From NCBI GenBank assembly GCA_000163995.1, contig CM000855.1, forward strand, positions 950,924 to 1,014,923: a stretch of DNA of 64,000 nucleotides, in the 5' to 3' direction. The notes under the pieces are model-generated. The model had not been told where the DNA came from. It saw only the letters and a list, made by a program, of their open reading frames with translations, and ran no database searches. The DNA is from Campylobacter jejuni subsp. jejuni 414. Its GTDB lineage: Bacteria; Campylobacterota; Campylobacteria; Campylobacterales; Campylobacteraceae. A program made the position numbers and the translations under genes. The stretch's first letter is position 1; every line of letters begins with the position of its first letter. This document shows, piece after piece, positions 1-9,000 of this stretch.

Positions 1-483
1 ATAAATGAGTTAGCTTTAAATCTAGCACCAAAACTTCAAGAACAAGGTATTAAAATCATTCATCAATGTGGGAAAAATGATTTTGAAAAATGTAAAAAAC
101 ACTATCAAAATTTAAATATCCAAGCTGATGTTTTTGACTTTAGTTCAAATTTAGAAGAAAAAATGAAAAATGCAGATCTAGCCATATCAAGAGCGGGTGC
201 AAGCACTCTTTTTGAACTTTGTGCCAATACCTTGCCTGCTATTTTCATACCTTATCCCTATGCGATTAAAAACCATCAATACTTTAATGCTAAATTTTTA
301 CAAGATCAAGCTTTGTGTCAAATTTTTACACAGGATACTATCAAGCTTGATGAATTCTTAAAAGCAATGTTAAAACTTAACCTAGAAGATATTTCCACAA
401 GATTACAAAACGTAATACAAAAAAATGGTGGAGATATATTAATTCAAAAAGCCTTATTTGATGATTTGACTTTTGTAAGATAA
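1..483 (+). CDS. murG: MurG, UDP-GlcNAc lipid I transferase (3' part)
   Basis: The frame is open from base 1 to the stop at 483, giving about the last 160 residues; the start lies outside the window. MurG adds GlcNAc to lipid I to make lipid II on the inner face of the inner membrane. The visible part is the C-terminal Rossmann half of a GT-B glycosyltransferase, with the UDP-sugar-binding stretch ISRAGASTLFEL and the following LPAIFIPYPYA. Its 3' end overlaps the convergent permease gene by 30 bp. Family call is confident. Confidence 0.93.
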   Translation: MNELALNLAPKLQEQGIKIIHQCGKNDFEKCKKHYQNLNIQADVFDFSSNLEEKMKNADLAISRAGASTLFELCANTLPAIFIPYPYAIKNHQYFNAKFLQDQALCQIFTQDTIKLDEFLKAMLKLNLEDISTRLQNVIQKNGGDILIQKALFDDLTFVR

Positions 484-1617
484 ATATCCAAAGACATTAA
501 CTAAAATTCCAACAAAAATTAACATCAAAATAGCAAGTGAAAAATTTTCAAATTTATCATGCAAAAAGCCTATGATCCATTGTCCTTGTGCTGCGATTAA
601 ATACCCAAACCCTTGAGCTAAAGCAGAAAGTTTTGCTGCTACTTGAGTATTAGAACTTTTTTGTGCGATAAAAAGCAGTGCAATACCAAAAACCCCACCC
701 CACGGAAAACCCATAATAAAAGCACTGATAATAATAGAAATTTTACTATCAAAGATAAAAAGCATAACAAAAGCAATCACATACATACCACATAAACTTG
801 CTATATAAAAAGTATGTAAATTTTGCCTCAGTTTTCCTAAAAGTAAAGGACCAAAAAGAGATATTGGAACTGCAACAATCTGGGCAAATAAAATCATATT
901 TGTAGCAAATTCTTTATCAAAACCTTTTTCTACAACAATTTGAACATACCAAAAAAATAAAGAATAAGCTAAAAAACTTTGAAATCCCATAAAAAGAGTG
1001 ATTTTCCAAGTTGTTAAATTTGCAAAAAGATTGATTTTTTTAGAACTTTTATTCCTACTACGAAAAAATCTACCATTTTTAGCTTGAGGATAATAAACCA
1101 CTAAAGCTATAAAAGAAAAAATCGCCCAAAAAACCATAGCACCCGCTAAATCAAACACACTAAACAAAGGTATAGCTAAAGCAATGCCCATAATCGAAGA
1201 AATACTTAAAGTAAGGCTATAAATTCCCATTACGCTTGCCATTTTTTTTGGAAATTTTTCTTTAACAAAACTAGGAAGTAAAACATTAGCAATTGCTATG
1301 CCACAACCTATTGCTAACATTCCTAAAAATAAACCATATACGCCAAAATAAGAACGAATAATTTCACCTAAAAAAATCAAAAAAATTCCAAAAATAATAG
1401 CACGGATAGGGGAAAAATAACCTACAACAAAAGAAATACTTCCAAAAGCTATTAAAGGAAGGCTTGTAAGTATACCCGCTACAGTTGAATTTAAATAATA
1501 CTCATCTTTAATAATGTCAATTATAGGCCCCACTGCAGTAATTGGAGCCCTAAGATTAAAAGCTACAATAATAACAATAGCAGCATTAATCCAAAATATC
1601 TTTTTAAAAGAAGCCAT
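454..1617 (-). CDS. MFS permease, CynX/NimT-like
   Basis: This is a 387-residue, very hydrophobic protein with about 12 predicted membrane segments. The N-terminal motif FNLRAPITAVGPI and the overall layout are those of the cyanate/2-nitroimidazole permease branch of the major facilitator superfamily, corresponding to Cj1040c as I remember it. The substrate cannot be told from sequence. The gene converges on murG with a 30-bp overlap and lies just downstream of the broken beta-propeller gene. The ATG at 1617 has a weak AAGG upstream. Confidence 0.8.
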   Translation of the reverse strand: MASFKKIFWINAAIVIIVAFNLRAPITAVGPIIDIIKDEYYLNSTVAGILTSLPLIAFGSISFVVGYFSPIRAIIFGIFLIFLGEIIRSYFGVYGLFLGMLAIGCGIAIANVLLPSFVKEKFPKKMASVMGIYSLTLSISSIMGIALAIPLFSVFDLAGAMVFWAIFSFIALVVYYPQAKNGRFFRSRNKSSKKINLFANLTTWKITLFMGFQSFLAYSLFFWYVQIVVEKGFDKEFATNMILFAQIVAVPISLFGPLLLGKLRQNLHTFYIASLCGMYVIAFVMLFIFDSKISIIISAFIMGFPWGGVFGIALLFIAQKSSNTQVAAKLSALAQGFGYLIAAQGQWIIGFLHDKFENFSLAILMLIFVGILVNVFGYLSYKSQIIK

Positions 1618-1638
1618 AAAAGCCTTATTTTTGAATTT

Positions 1639-2462
1639 CTACTTAAATATTTTACCTTCTGCCATCTTAGGAATCCATAAAATATTACCTTCAATAAACA
1701 TATCTGTAGGACCTTTCATGAAAGCAAGCTCAAGTTTTACAGCTTTGCTATTCTCTAAATTACAAATAAGCCTATTTACCCTAAGAACTTTACCAATAAA
1801 CCACCTTTATAAGAAACTATCCCATCATAAGATTCTTTTTCGTTTTTGATTATATCAAATTCTTTCTTTTTCAAATCATAACTCAACACAACACCACCGT
1901 TTACACCATCAAGATGATAACCAGCTATAAAAAGTTTATGTTTTTTTCTGTCTAGATACAACTCATTTAAACCACCCAATTTTGCTAAATCAAGTTTTAA
2001 AAGTTCAGAATATTGTTTTGTCTTTAAGTTAACTTGTAAAATAAGTCCTGTACCAGTATCACTGATTAACAATGTATTATTATCTAATTTTTCTATATCA
2101 TTTAAAAAAATTACACCTTTAATAGGTAGGTTAAAATTTTCTTTCTTAATTTTTAAATCAAAACCACGTAAAACATCAATATCTACCACATAAAGAGTTT
2201 TTCCAATCTCCAACATACCTTTTGGTACATTAAAGTGAGTTAAAAATACTTTACCATTTTTATCAAACTTAGAAACAAACTCATCATTATCTTTATCTTT
2301 TGCTAAAGATTCAAGCTTTTCACTTACATTGGACACATAAACGTAATTTTTATCTAACAAAATACTTTCAGGACTTTTAAAATTATAAAATTCTTGATAT
2401 TTTAATTCACTTGTACCAAATAAACTTCCAAAAAGGGCCAAACTTAAAACATATTTTTTCAT
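1639..2462 (-). pseudogene. Periplasmic beta-propeller (SMP-30/NHL-like) protein, frameshifted
   Basis: The first frame gives 228 residues, with a signal peptide ([16 protein letters not shown]) and repeated propeller blocks such as [20 protein letters not shown] and [12 protein letters not shown], then stops at 1776. The protein clearly resumes in the adjacent frame around 1780 ([15 protein letters not shown], then [14 protein letters not shown]) up to a TAG at 1639. The total of 824 bp shows a net loss of 3n+1 bases. The joint lies near a repeated GGTAA motif, so a short slippage deletion is plausible. It corresponds to the Cj1041c position. Function is unknown, and it is probably non-functional here. 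Confidence 0.75.
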
Positions 2463-2526
2463 ATTTTCTCCTTTAATTTAACCAAATATTTGCATTAATT
2501 ATATTTGTTTCAAATAAAAAAGTGTG

Positions 2527-3417
2527 CTAGTTTTTTGATAAAAAATACAAGTTTTTTGATTTTTGATATTGCTTAGGAGTTTGCTTATATTTATCTTTAA
2601 ATCTTTCAATAAACCAAGCTACCGAAGAAAAAGCACATTCATTAGCTATTTCATTTATATTTTTTTTAGAAAATTCAAGTAAAATCTTTGCTTTTTGCAA
2701 TCTTTTTTCATCCAACCACTTTTTAGGGCTTTGTTTAAAACATTTTTTAAATTCCCTTGAAAAAGTAGCAAAATCAAGTTTTGCAAAATCAGCCATTTCA
2801 CCTACACTTAAAAATTCTCTCCCACAATACTCAAAAAGTTGCGAAAGATCTAAACGAAATTCTTTTAAAATTCCAGCTAAAAAGCTTATAAAATGAGTGT
2901 TTTTATTTAAAAGCAAATGCAAAAAAATTTCTTCAAATTTAAGACTTACTATAGGATCTAATATCTGCGTATTTTCATCAAAATGCGGAGCAAAACTCTC
3001 TAAAATTCCTTGTAAAATTTTATCATTTTTAACCCAAAAAATTTCGCTTTCTTGACTCTCTTGGTCTAATTTAAAAAAATCTTTATATTTATAAATAAGC
3101 TCAATCAAAAAAGCATTATCAAAGAAAAACAAATAAGCTTCATAAATCCCATTACTAAGTCCTACATTACTTAAGGTATAATTTCCCGCTTTTAAAAATA
3201 AAGCTTCATAAGAATCTATTTTATAGTCCTTTGATGCAGTATGTAAAATTTTATATCCTTTTCTAACAAAAGTTAAAAGATGACTACCTACATTGACAAA
3301 AGAAGAATGCGAGGCGTTTGTTTGTGTATATTTTGCAAAAGTGCATGATTTAGAATTTTTATAATCTATACCTTTTAATCGTTTTAAATCTTGTGGCAAA
3401 GAAAGAATTTGTTCCAT
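2527..3417 (-). CDS. AraC-family transcriptional regulator
   Basis: A 296-residue protein. The last ~100 residues form an AraC/XylS double helix-turn-helix: a first HTH around LSVGEMADFAKLDFATFSREF and a second around INEIANECAFSSVAWFIERF, followed by the typical YKQTPKQYQ end. The N-terminal ~180 residues form a poorly conserved sensing domain. It lies in the same direction as the thiazole-synthesis genes upstream and the beta-propeller gene downstream. Targets and ligand are unknown. It corresponds to the Cj1042c position. Confidence 0.88.
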   Translation of the reverse strand: MEQILSLPQDLKRLKGIDYKNSKSCTFAKYTQTNASHSSFVNVGSHLLTFVRKGYKILHTASKDYKIDSYEALFLKAGNYTLSNVGLSNGIYEAYLFFFDNAFLIELIYKYKDFFKLDQESQESEIFWVKNDKILQGILESFAPHFDENTQILDPIVSLKFEEIFLHLLLNKNTHFISFLAGILKEFRLDLSQLFEYCGREFLSVGEMADFAKLDFATFSREFKKCFKQSPKKWLDEKRLQKAKILLEFSKKNINEIANECAFSSVAWFIERFKDKYKQTPKQYQKSKNLYFLSKN

Positions 3418-3431
3418 TTTTATCCTTATAT

Positions 3432-4037
3432 TTAATACAACTTTCTTTTACATTCCATAAGATATTTTTTAGTATCTTTTTCTTGCATTAAAATTTCACG
3501 CATGCAAACCCCAGCTATATTTAAGCCTTTAAAACTAGCGATATTTTGATCATTTATCCCACCTATAGCATAAAGAGGAATTTGACTAAATCGAAGTAAG
3601 GATTTTAAAAAATCAAGTCCCTTAGGTTCTAAATCCGCTTTACAAGAACTTTGAAAAATATGTCCTACAAAAGCATAATTGACCCTATAACTCATCGCCT
3701 CTAAAAGCTCTTCCTTACTATGTACAGAAGTGCCAAACACATGAAAATATTTTGTTAATCTAGACTCTTTTCTTAATAAAGCAAGTGGAGCGTGAAAATA
3801 ACGATGCCCTAATTTTAAACAAGTCTTATCAAAAGAATGTAAAAAACAAGTTGTTTTTTGCTTCGCACAAATGCCTAAAACTTCTTTTGCTAAGTCATAA
3901 TACTCAAATTCACTCAAATCTTTTTCTCTTAAAACTATAGCATCTACTTTAGACTTAGCAAGTTTTTCAATCTGCTTTAAAAAGTCTATTTCTACGCATT
4001 TTCTATCGCTTATGGCGATGATTTTTTTATCCCACAT
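3432..4037 (-). CDS. tenI: TenI-like protein of the ThiE superfamily (thiazole tautomerase-like)
   Basis: About 201 residues from the ATG at 4037, which I prefer because it gives only an 11-bp overlap with thiH; an upstream in-frame start would lengthen it by four codons. The fold is ThiE/TenI (TIM barrel), but FVGHIFQSSCKADLEPKGLDFL matches the TenI pattern rather than the GAxxPTxTK phosphate loop of true ThiE. A canonical ThiE is encoded at 45.5 kb. It probably acts on the thiazole phosphate made by ThiG, inferred from family and operon position. Confidence 0.72.
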   Translation of the reverse strand: MWDKKIIAISDRKCVEIDFLKQIEKLAKSKVDAIVLREKDLSEFEYYDLAKEVLGICAKQKTTCFLHSFDKTCLKLGHRYFHAPLALLRKESRLTKYFHVFGTSVHSKEELLEAMSYRVNYAFVGHIFQSSCKADLEPKGLDFLKSLLRFSQIPLYAIGGINDQNIASFKGLNIAGVCMREILMQEKDTKKYLMECKRKLY

Positions 4038-5172
4038 AGATGCTATCACTCATCACAGCTTGCAAATTTGATCTTTTAAGCATAATTAAAATTTCATCCA
4101 CGCTTCTATCGTCTGAAATTTCAAATTGCTCATCACCTTTTTTCTCACCCTTATGTTCGCCTATGCCTACACTTACCCCTGCACTCATTTTTGTAGCACC
4201 AAGTTTGATAACCTCATCTCTAAAACCTACTCTTTCACGGCTTGATATAGTAATGCCTGCAAAAGGTAAAAAGAGTCTATAAGCACAAAGCACTTGTAAA
4301 AGGCGTTTTTCACTCACATCTTTAGGATGGATTTTAGCGTTATTGATAATAGGTCTTAAACGCGGCACTGAAATAGAAATTTCAGCGTGCGGATAAGCTT
4401 GTTGTAAAAAATGTGCGTGAAGTGCTGTAGCAAGGGCGTCTTTTCTAAAATCATCTATACCTAAAAGCGCCCCAAATGCCACTCCACGCATACCCGCTTT
4501 TAAAGCTCTTTCTTGAGCATTAAAGCGATAAGGAAAAATGCGTTTTTCGCCACCTAAATGAATTTTAGAATATTTTAAAGGATTATAAGTTTCTTGAAAA
4601 ACTGTTACATAATCACAGCCATTTTCATGCAAGATTTTATATTCTTCTTCATTCATAGGATAAATTTCAACACCCACAACCTTAAAATACTCTCTAGCTA
4701 TCTTACAAGCATTTGCGATATATTCTACACTTGCAAACTCTCTGCCCTCACCTGTTAACATTAAAATTTCTTCTAAACCACTTTTAGCAATGGCTTGCAT
4801 TTCTTCATGAATTTCAGCTTCACTTAGCTTAGCTCTTGCGATCTTATTTCCTTTTTGAAAACCACAATAAACACATTTAGAATTACAATAATTTGACAAA
4901 TAAAGTGGGGTAAAAATAGAGATAGAATTTCCAAAATATTTTTGTTTGCTTTTGGCGGATTTAAAAGCTAATTCTTCTATAAAATCTTCTGTTGCACTTG
5001 AAAGCAAGGCTTTTAAATTTTCTATACTTAAATGCGTTTGATTTAAGGCCTCTTTCACTTCTTTAGCACTAAATTGACTCTCATCATAGTTTTGAACTTC
5101 ATCTAAAACTTTACTTAAAATTTCGCTTTTTATTTCCTGCATGTGAGGTAAATACTGCATATAATCTTGCAT
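4027..5172 (-). CDS. thiH: ThiH, radical-SAM tyrosine lyase (2-iminoacetate synthase)
   Basis: A 381-residue radical SAM enzyme that cleaves tyrosine to dehydroglycine for thiazole formation in thiamine synthesis. The 4Fe-4S cysteines are visible as CNSKCVYC (C96, C100, C103), followed by the family segments MLTGEGRE and VEIYPMNEEEY and the C-terminal MSAGVSVGIGEHKG region. Length fits the family. It follows thiG by 2 bp and overlaps the TenI-like gene, which indicates one operon. It is intact. Confidence 0.95.
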   Translation of the reverse strand: MQDYMQYLPHMQEIKSEILSKVLDEVQNYDESQFSAKEVKEALNQTHLSIENLKALLSSATEDFIEELAFKSAKSKQKYFGNSISIFTPLYLSNYCNSKCVYCGFQKGNKIARAKLSEAEIHEEMQAIAKSGLEEILMLTGEGREFASVEYIANACKIAREYFKVVGVEIYPMNEEEYKILHENGCDYVTVFQETYNPLKYSKIHLGGEKRIFPYRFNAQERALKAGMRGVAFGALLGIDDFRKDALATALHAHFLQQAYPHAEISISVPRLRPIINNAKIHPKDVSEKRLLQVLCAYRLFLPFAGITISSRERVGFRDEVIKLGATKMSAGVSVGIGEHKGEKKGDEQFEISDDRSVDEILIMLKRSNLQAVMSDSIYVG

Positions 5173-5174
5173 GA

Positions 5175-5951
5175 TTAATCTCTTAAAAAGCCTGTTAGTG
5201 GAGAACTAACCTTAGCTTCGCTCACACTTGCTAAACCTGCTAAAAAAGCCGCTCTTCCTGCATTTACTGCCAAAGAAAAAGCTTTAGCCATTAAGACTAT
5301 ATCTTTAGCTTCAGCTATGGCTGTATTTACCATCACTGCACTCACTCCCATTTGCATAGCTTCGCAAGCTTGCGCAGGAGTTCCAATGCCCGCATCTACA
5401 ATGATAGGCAAATCAATTTCATTGAGTAAAATTTGTATGAATTCCTTAGCACAAAGACCCTTATTACTCCCAATGGGTGCTGCTAAAGGCATGATAGCTG
5501 CAGCTCCAGCATCACGCATAGCTCTAGCTGCGTAAAGATCAGCATGCATGTAAGGTAGGGGTGTAAAACCCTCTTTAGCTAAAAGCTCACAAGCTTTAAT
5601 CGTTTCATAATTATCAGGCAATAAATATCTACTATCGCTTATCACTTCTATCTTGATAAGTTCTCCACAACCAAGTTCTCTTGAAAGCCTTGCAATGCGT
5701 AAAGCTTCATCGGCGTTTCTTGCACCTGAAGTGTTGGGTAAAAGTGTGATATTTTTAGGGATATAATCAAGTATATTAGCAATTTCCCCTGTATTTGCAC
5801 GGCGTAAGGCTAGAGTGATGATCTGTGCTTTAGCTTCTTCTATAGCTGATTTTATAAGCTCTAGCGAATATTTTCCAGAACCTAAAATAAATCTTGAATC
5901 AAACTCGTATTTACCTATTTTTAATTTATCATTTTTTAAATTTTCTTGCAT
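5175..5951 (-). CDS. thiG: ThiG, thiazole synthase
   Basis: A 258-residue (beta/alpha)8 enzyme that condenses DXP, dehydroglycine and ThiS-thiocarboxylate into the thiazole phosphate. Visible family features are the start [14 protein letters not shown], the presumed Schiff-base lysine in LIKIEVI (about K100), the [14 protein letters not shown] block and the phosphate-binding [18 protein letters not shown]. It lies between thiF and thiH with 2-bp gaps. It is intact. Confidence 0.96.
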   Translation of the reverse strand: MQENLKNDKLKIGKYEFDSRFILGSGKYSLELIKSAIEEAKAQIITLALRRANTGEIANILDYIPKNITLLPNTSGARNADEALRIARLSRELGCGELIKIEVISDSRYLLPDNYETIKACELLAKEGFTPLPYMHADLYAARAMRDAGAAAIMPLAAPIGSNKGLCAKEFIQILLNEIDLPIIVDAGIGTPAQACEAMQMGVSAVMVNTAIAEAKDIVLMAKAFSLAVNAGRAAFLAGLASVSEAKVSSPLTGFLRD

Positions 5952-5953
5952 TT

Positions 5954-6754
5954 TTACTCCTTATTTGCTAAAAGCTCTAAAACAAGATTGCTTTGATGTC
6001 CTGCACAAATATTTACCCTTGGTGCCATAAGTCCATTTCCTAGCTTAGCACCATTTACCAAATCCCCACACACATAGAAATTTTTAGCAATTTTTCTTGT
6101 TTGTATGCTGTTGCTATCACCATAGCCCGCAAGCCCTGAAGCACAGATTAAAATACTATCTTTGTAAAATCTATGAAAATTTTGCGCCATCATAGCTTTT
6201 GCGATAGCACTATCAAAGGCTTCACAAACTATATCTATACCTTTAAACAAAGACTTTAAATTATCCTCATCGATTTTTAAAGTGCAAATTTCAACGCTGA
6301 TATAAGGATTAATTTCGCTAATTTGATCTTTTAAAGCTTCGGTTTTAAATTTACCCAAATCACTTACACGATAAGCTTGACGATTCAAATTACTAGGCTC
6401 AATCACATCAAAATCAATCAATTTTAAATACCCCACGCCACTTCTTGCTAAATTGATAGCGATATGCGATCCAAGTCCGCCTAAACCACACACCGCCACG
6501 CTTGCTTTTTTAAGTTTATCATGAAGTTTCGGCGTATGGCGTGCTCTCATCATAGCATCTAACGCATCTTTTGGAGGTAAGGAATTTCTTTCTATGCAAA
6601 AAAGCTCATCATTTTCATTTAAAGCGATATTCTCTTTTGTTGCAAAACCATTGATGATCCAAACATCATTTTCATTTTTGCTGATATTTTTAAAAAATTC
6701 CAAACTTGTTTTAAAGGCTGTATCAAGCTCTTTACCATTAAATTTTACTTTCAT
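5954..6754 (-). CDS. thiF: ThiF, ThiS adenylyltransferase, with beta-grasp N-terminal domain
   Basis: A 266-residue E1-like enzyme that adenylates the C-terminus of ThiS. Residues ~1-58 resemble a ThiS-like ubiquitin (beta-grasp) domain fused to the front, as in the ThiF variants of some epsilonproteobacteria and clostridia. The Rossmann ATP-binding motif [19 protein letters not shown] starts near residue 88, and [12 protein letters not shown] follows. I do not see the two paired CxxC zinc motifs of E. coli ThiF. It overlaps thiS by one base. Confidence 0.92.
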   Translation of the reverse strand: MKVKFNGKELDTAFKTSLEFFKNISKNENDVWIINGFATKENIALNENDELFCIERNSLPPKDALDAMMRARHTPKLHDKLKKASVAVCGLGGLGSHIAINLARSGVGYLKLIDFDVIEPSNLNRQAYRVSDLGKFKTEALKDQISEINPYISVEICTLKIDEDNLKSLFKGIDIVCEAFDSAIAKAMMAQNFHRFYKDSILICASGLAGYGDSNSIQTRKIAKNFYVCGDLVNGAKLGNGLMAPRVNICAGHQSNLVLELLANKE

Positions 6755-6945
6755 TATCCACCTCCTACAAAATTTACGATTTCGGCTTTATCGTTTTCTT
6801 TTAAAATCAAATTTTCAAATTCACTTTTTGGTATGATTTTCCCATTTAATTCTAAAGCGATAAGTTCGATTTTCAAGCCTTTTTCTTTGATAAAATCCAT
6901 AAATTTAAGCTCTTTAAATTCAAATTTTTCTCCGTTGATAATCAT
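6754..6945 (-). CDS. thiS: ThiS, thiamine sulfur-carrier protein
   Basis: A 63-residue beta-grasp protein with the C-terminal Gly-Gly (VNFVGGG) that is adenylated by ThiF, converted to thiocarboxylate and used by ThiG. It starts with MIINGEKFEF. Its ATG lies inside the stop of the specificity-subunit gene (ATGA overlap at 6942-6945), so here it is the fifth gene of a cluster that begins at the restriction-modification gene, and it may depend on read-through from that cassette. Confidence 0.93.
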   Translation of the reverse strand: MIINGEKFEFKELKFMDFIKEKGLKIELIALELNGKIIPKSEFENLILKENDKAEIVNFVGGG

Positions 6946-8372
6946 ATTTTTCCTTGTATTTGCTCTTCTACTTTAATTTTTGCATTATCTAATAATTGTT
7001 TAGATTTTTTCCTTAAATTAAAGCTTTCTTGTATATATTTTGCAATTTTTTCTTGGGTTTTAATATCAAGTATCGCCACTAAAACCTTTTTAATATCTTC
7101 AATCCTCCAATGAGATATGATAGATCCGCCACAATCTCTTTGTGCTTGTAGCTTTACAAAAATAGAATTTAAAAACAATGTTAGATACTCAGGTAAAATA
7201 TTTTCTTTATCTTTTATATTTAAATGCAAAATAGCACCACTAGTTATAACTTCCTTGTCTTCTTTTACACAATACGCAACACCAATACTCCCATCTTTAC
7301 TAAATAAAATAGTATCTTTTTTCGGATATAAAATTTGTAAATATTGCGGAAAAAAATCTTTTTCATCTAAAAAAACATCAGCTTCACTTAACCCATATTG
7401 TGTCAAATTTGCAACTCTTATAAAAGGTATTCCTTTATTTTTATATAAATTCGAACCCGGCTCTATTGACTTTGTGATACTTACCAAATTATCTAATACA
7501 GTATATTTCTTATTCATTATAATTTTCTCATTTATTTCATATTTCTTTTGATAATACTCACTATCCAATCGCCCTGTTTTTAGAAAAGATTCTTTTAGAG
7601 TGCGTATAGAGATATTGAGTGATTTTGTAGAATGATCTATTTTAGAATCTAGCAAACTTTGCAATGGATTCTTTGGATCAAGTCCTAGCTCAAGGTATAG
7701 AATTTCCTCTGCTTTTTTATATAACTCCTTACTTTCTTCTAATGCTTTATGAGAATCTTTTACCAAATTTTGAATTTCTAGCTGAAATTCTATAGGAAGA
7801 ATGGGAATTTTAAAATAATTAAAATCTCTAGGATAAATTTCAATTTGCCCGGAAGTTCCACTATAATATCTGATTATTTGAATCTGACCATAATAACTTT
7901 GCAGAAAAATAGTCAAAAAATAAGGGTTTAAATATGTTTTATTTTTAACAACAATAACATTAATATGACTATCTATACTAAAATCAAAATCAAGTATATT
8001 GATAAACACTCTACCTAAAGTTCCTACACCTGTTGCATTTATCAATACAGATTCTTTTGGAACAATTTTTCCATACCCACTTTTTGCATTTTCATAGTCA
8101 ATATATTCATTCCTAATATATTGACTATTGATAACTTTCATCTTGCTTGTCTCGTCATATTTCGGTTGCGAATACCGAGAATTAAATTTCATATTATCGC
8201 CCAAATATTCAACTTGATTTAATTGTATAGTCTCCATAGCATCAAAATATTCTTTCTTGAAAAACTCAGAATCTATTCTTTTACTCTCATTATCCTTTTG
8301 AGCTTCACTAAGCTTTAATACGCTAATTTCTAAATACGGGTATTTTTCCTGCAAAGTTTGGTTTAGATTCAT
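6942..8372 (-). CDS. Restriction-modification specificity subunit (S), two target-recognition domains
   Basis: A 476-residue HsdS-like protein. Two half-repeats are visible, each opening with a similar motif: RIDSEFFKKEYFDAMETI near residue 32 and GRLDSEYYQKKYEINEKI near residue 266. Each is followed by a variable TRD and a helical spacer (ILPIEFQLEIQNLVKDSHKA; ILDIKTQEKIAKYIQESF). Two TRDs imply a bipartite DNA target. The partner is the fused nuclease-methylase at 9730-11793, an arrangement like BcgI-type systems rather than a three-gene type I system. RBS AAAGGA lies upstream of the ATG. The recognition sequence cannot be predicted. Confidence 0.88.
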   Translation of the reverse strand: MNLNQTLQEKYPYLEISVLKLSEAQKDNESKRIDSEFFKKEYFDAMETIQLNQVEYLGDNMKFNSRYSQPKYDETSKMKVINSQYIRNEYIDYENAKSGYGKIVPKESVLINATGVGTLGRVFINILDFDFSIDSHINVIVVKNKTYLNPYFLTIFLQSYYGQIQIIRYYSGTSGQIEIYPRDFNYFKIPILPIEFQLEIQNLVKDSHKALEESKELYKKAEEILYLELGLDPKNPLQSLLDSKIDHSTKSLNISIRTLKESFLKTGRLDSEYYQKKYEINEKIIMNKKYTVLDNLVSITKSIEPGSNLYKNKGIPFIRVANLTQYGLSEADVFLDEKDFFPQYLQILYPKKDTILFSKDGSIGVAYCVKEDKEVITSGAILHLNIKDKENILPEYLTLFLNSIFVKLQAQRDCGGSIISHWRIEDIKKVLVAILDIKTQEKIAKYIQESFNLRKKSKQLLDNAKIKVEEQIQGKI

Positions 8373-8496
8373 TTTATTCCTTTTTTTATTTCAATCTAAG
8401 TAAAAAATATTTATAATTATAAAGCTCAACTACCGGTGGTAGAAAGAGATGGCTAGCTTTATGCTTCTTGCAGATGCCTAAATCTGCACCAAACCC
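8373..8496. repeat. Inverted-repeat-rich spacer between the small gene and the S gene
   Basis: 124 bp with three nested or adjacent inverted repeats: AAAGCT...AGCTTT bracketing 8421-8460, CTACC-GGT-GGTAG at 8430-8442, and GCAGAT/ATCTGC at 8470-8475 and 8482-8487. It is more GC-rich than its surroundings. No U-run terminator is evident. It also carries a 36-codon open frame continuing in phase with the 167-residue gene after its TAG stop. Confidence 0.5.
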
Positions 8497-9000
8497 CTAA
8501 AACCATTCGCAATTCTTTAACTCTATATCATTTCCGTTTATATAATTTCTATATCTTTTTTTATAGGTATCTTTATTATATCCTTTATCTATGTAGAAAC
8601 TTGTCACTAAAAATGAACTACTTCTGCCTAGCTTTTGTAAAATAACTATAAAGTTATGGTTATGTAACCACAAATAAAAACGGATTGCCCGTTTCTCTTT
8701 ATAATAAAAAGCTTTAATTTCGGGATGAGTATGATTGAGAATAATTTGTTTGATCCAATTTATTCTGCAAGCTCTTTGGCTATCAAACTCCCTTGTTTTA
8801 TTTTGTTTGTTTTCTCGTGTTGTGATATGCCAAAATATCTTTTCTTTCCCCTTATGCTTCTTATGTGATTGCGGATCTATATAAATACAACCTGCTAAAT
8901 ACAATGGAGCCTCAATAAAGTCTTGTTTGAAAATTTTATAAGCTAAGTCAAATTTTTCATTTTCACATTTACAAGTGCTAAAATCCAAGAGGTGATACAT
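8497..9000 (-). CDS. Unrecognised 167-aa protein, possible toxin-like nuclease (PBECR-like)
   Basis: I do not firmly recognise this 167-residue protein. It is basic, has no membrane segment, and carries spaced His/Arg clusters (IFWHITTRE, REFDSQRACRINWI, YYKEKRAIRFYLWLHNHNFIVIL). It ends in a strand-like block SSFLVTSFYIDKGYNKDTYKKRY, which recalls the C-terminal part of phage-type Barnase/EndoU/ColicinE5/RelE-like (PBECR) nucleases. That resemblance is by eye only. Its ATG overlaps the DUF3800 stop (TAATG), so the two are translationally coupled. After its TAG the same frame stays open for 36 codons up to a TAA at 8386, just before the S-gene RBS. Confidence 0.6.
   Translation of the reverse strand: MYHLLDFSTCKCENEKFDLAYKIFKQDFIEAPLYLAGCIYIDPQSHKKHKGKEKIFWHITTRENKQNKTREFDSQRACRINWIKQIILNHTHPEIKAFYYKEKRAIRFYLWLHNHNFIVILQKLGRSSSFLVTSFYIDKGYNKDTYKKRYRNYINGNDIELKNCEWF

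Noticed and set aside
1514-1849. Plus-strand open frame of 111 codons
   Set aside because: It is antisense to the MFS start and to the broken beta-propeller tail, which has a coherent protein signal on the minus strand.
8373-9000. Type III toxin-antitoxin (ToxN with RNA repeats)
   Set aside because: The 167-aa protein does not show ToxN motifs, and the nearby inverted repeats are not tandem repeats upstream of the gene.
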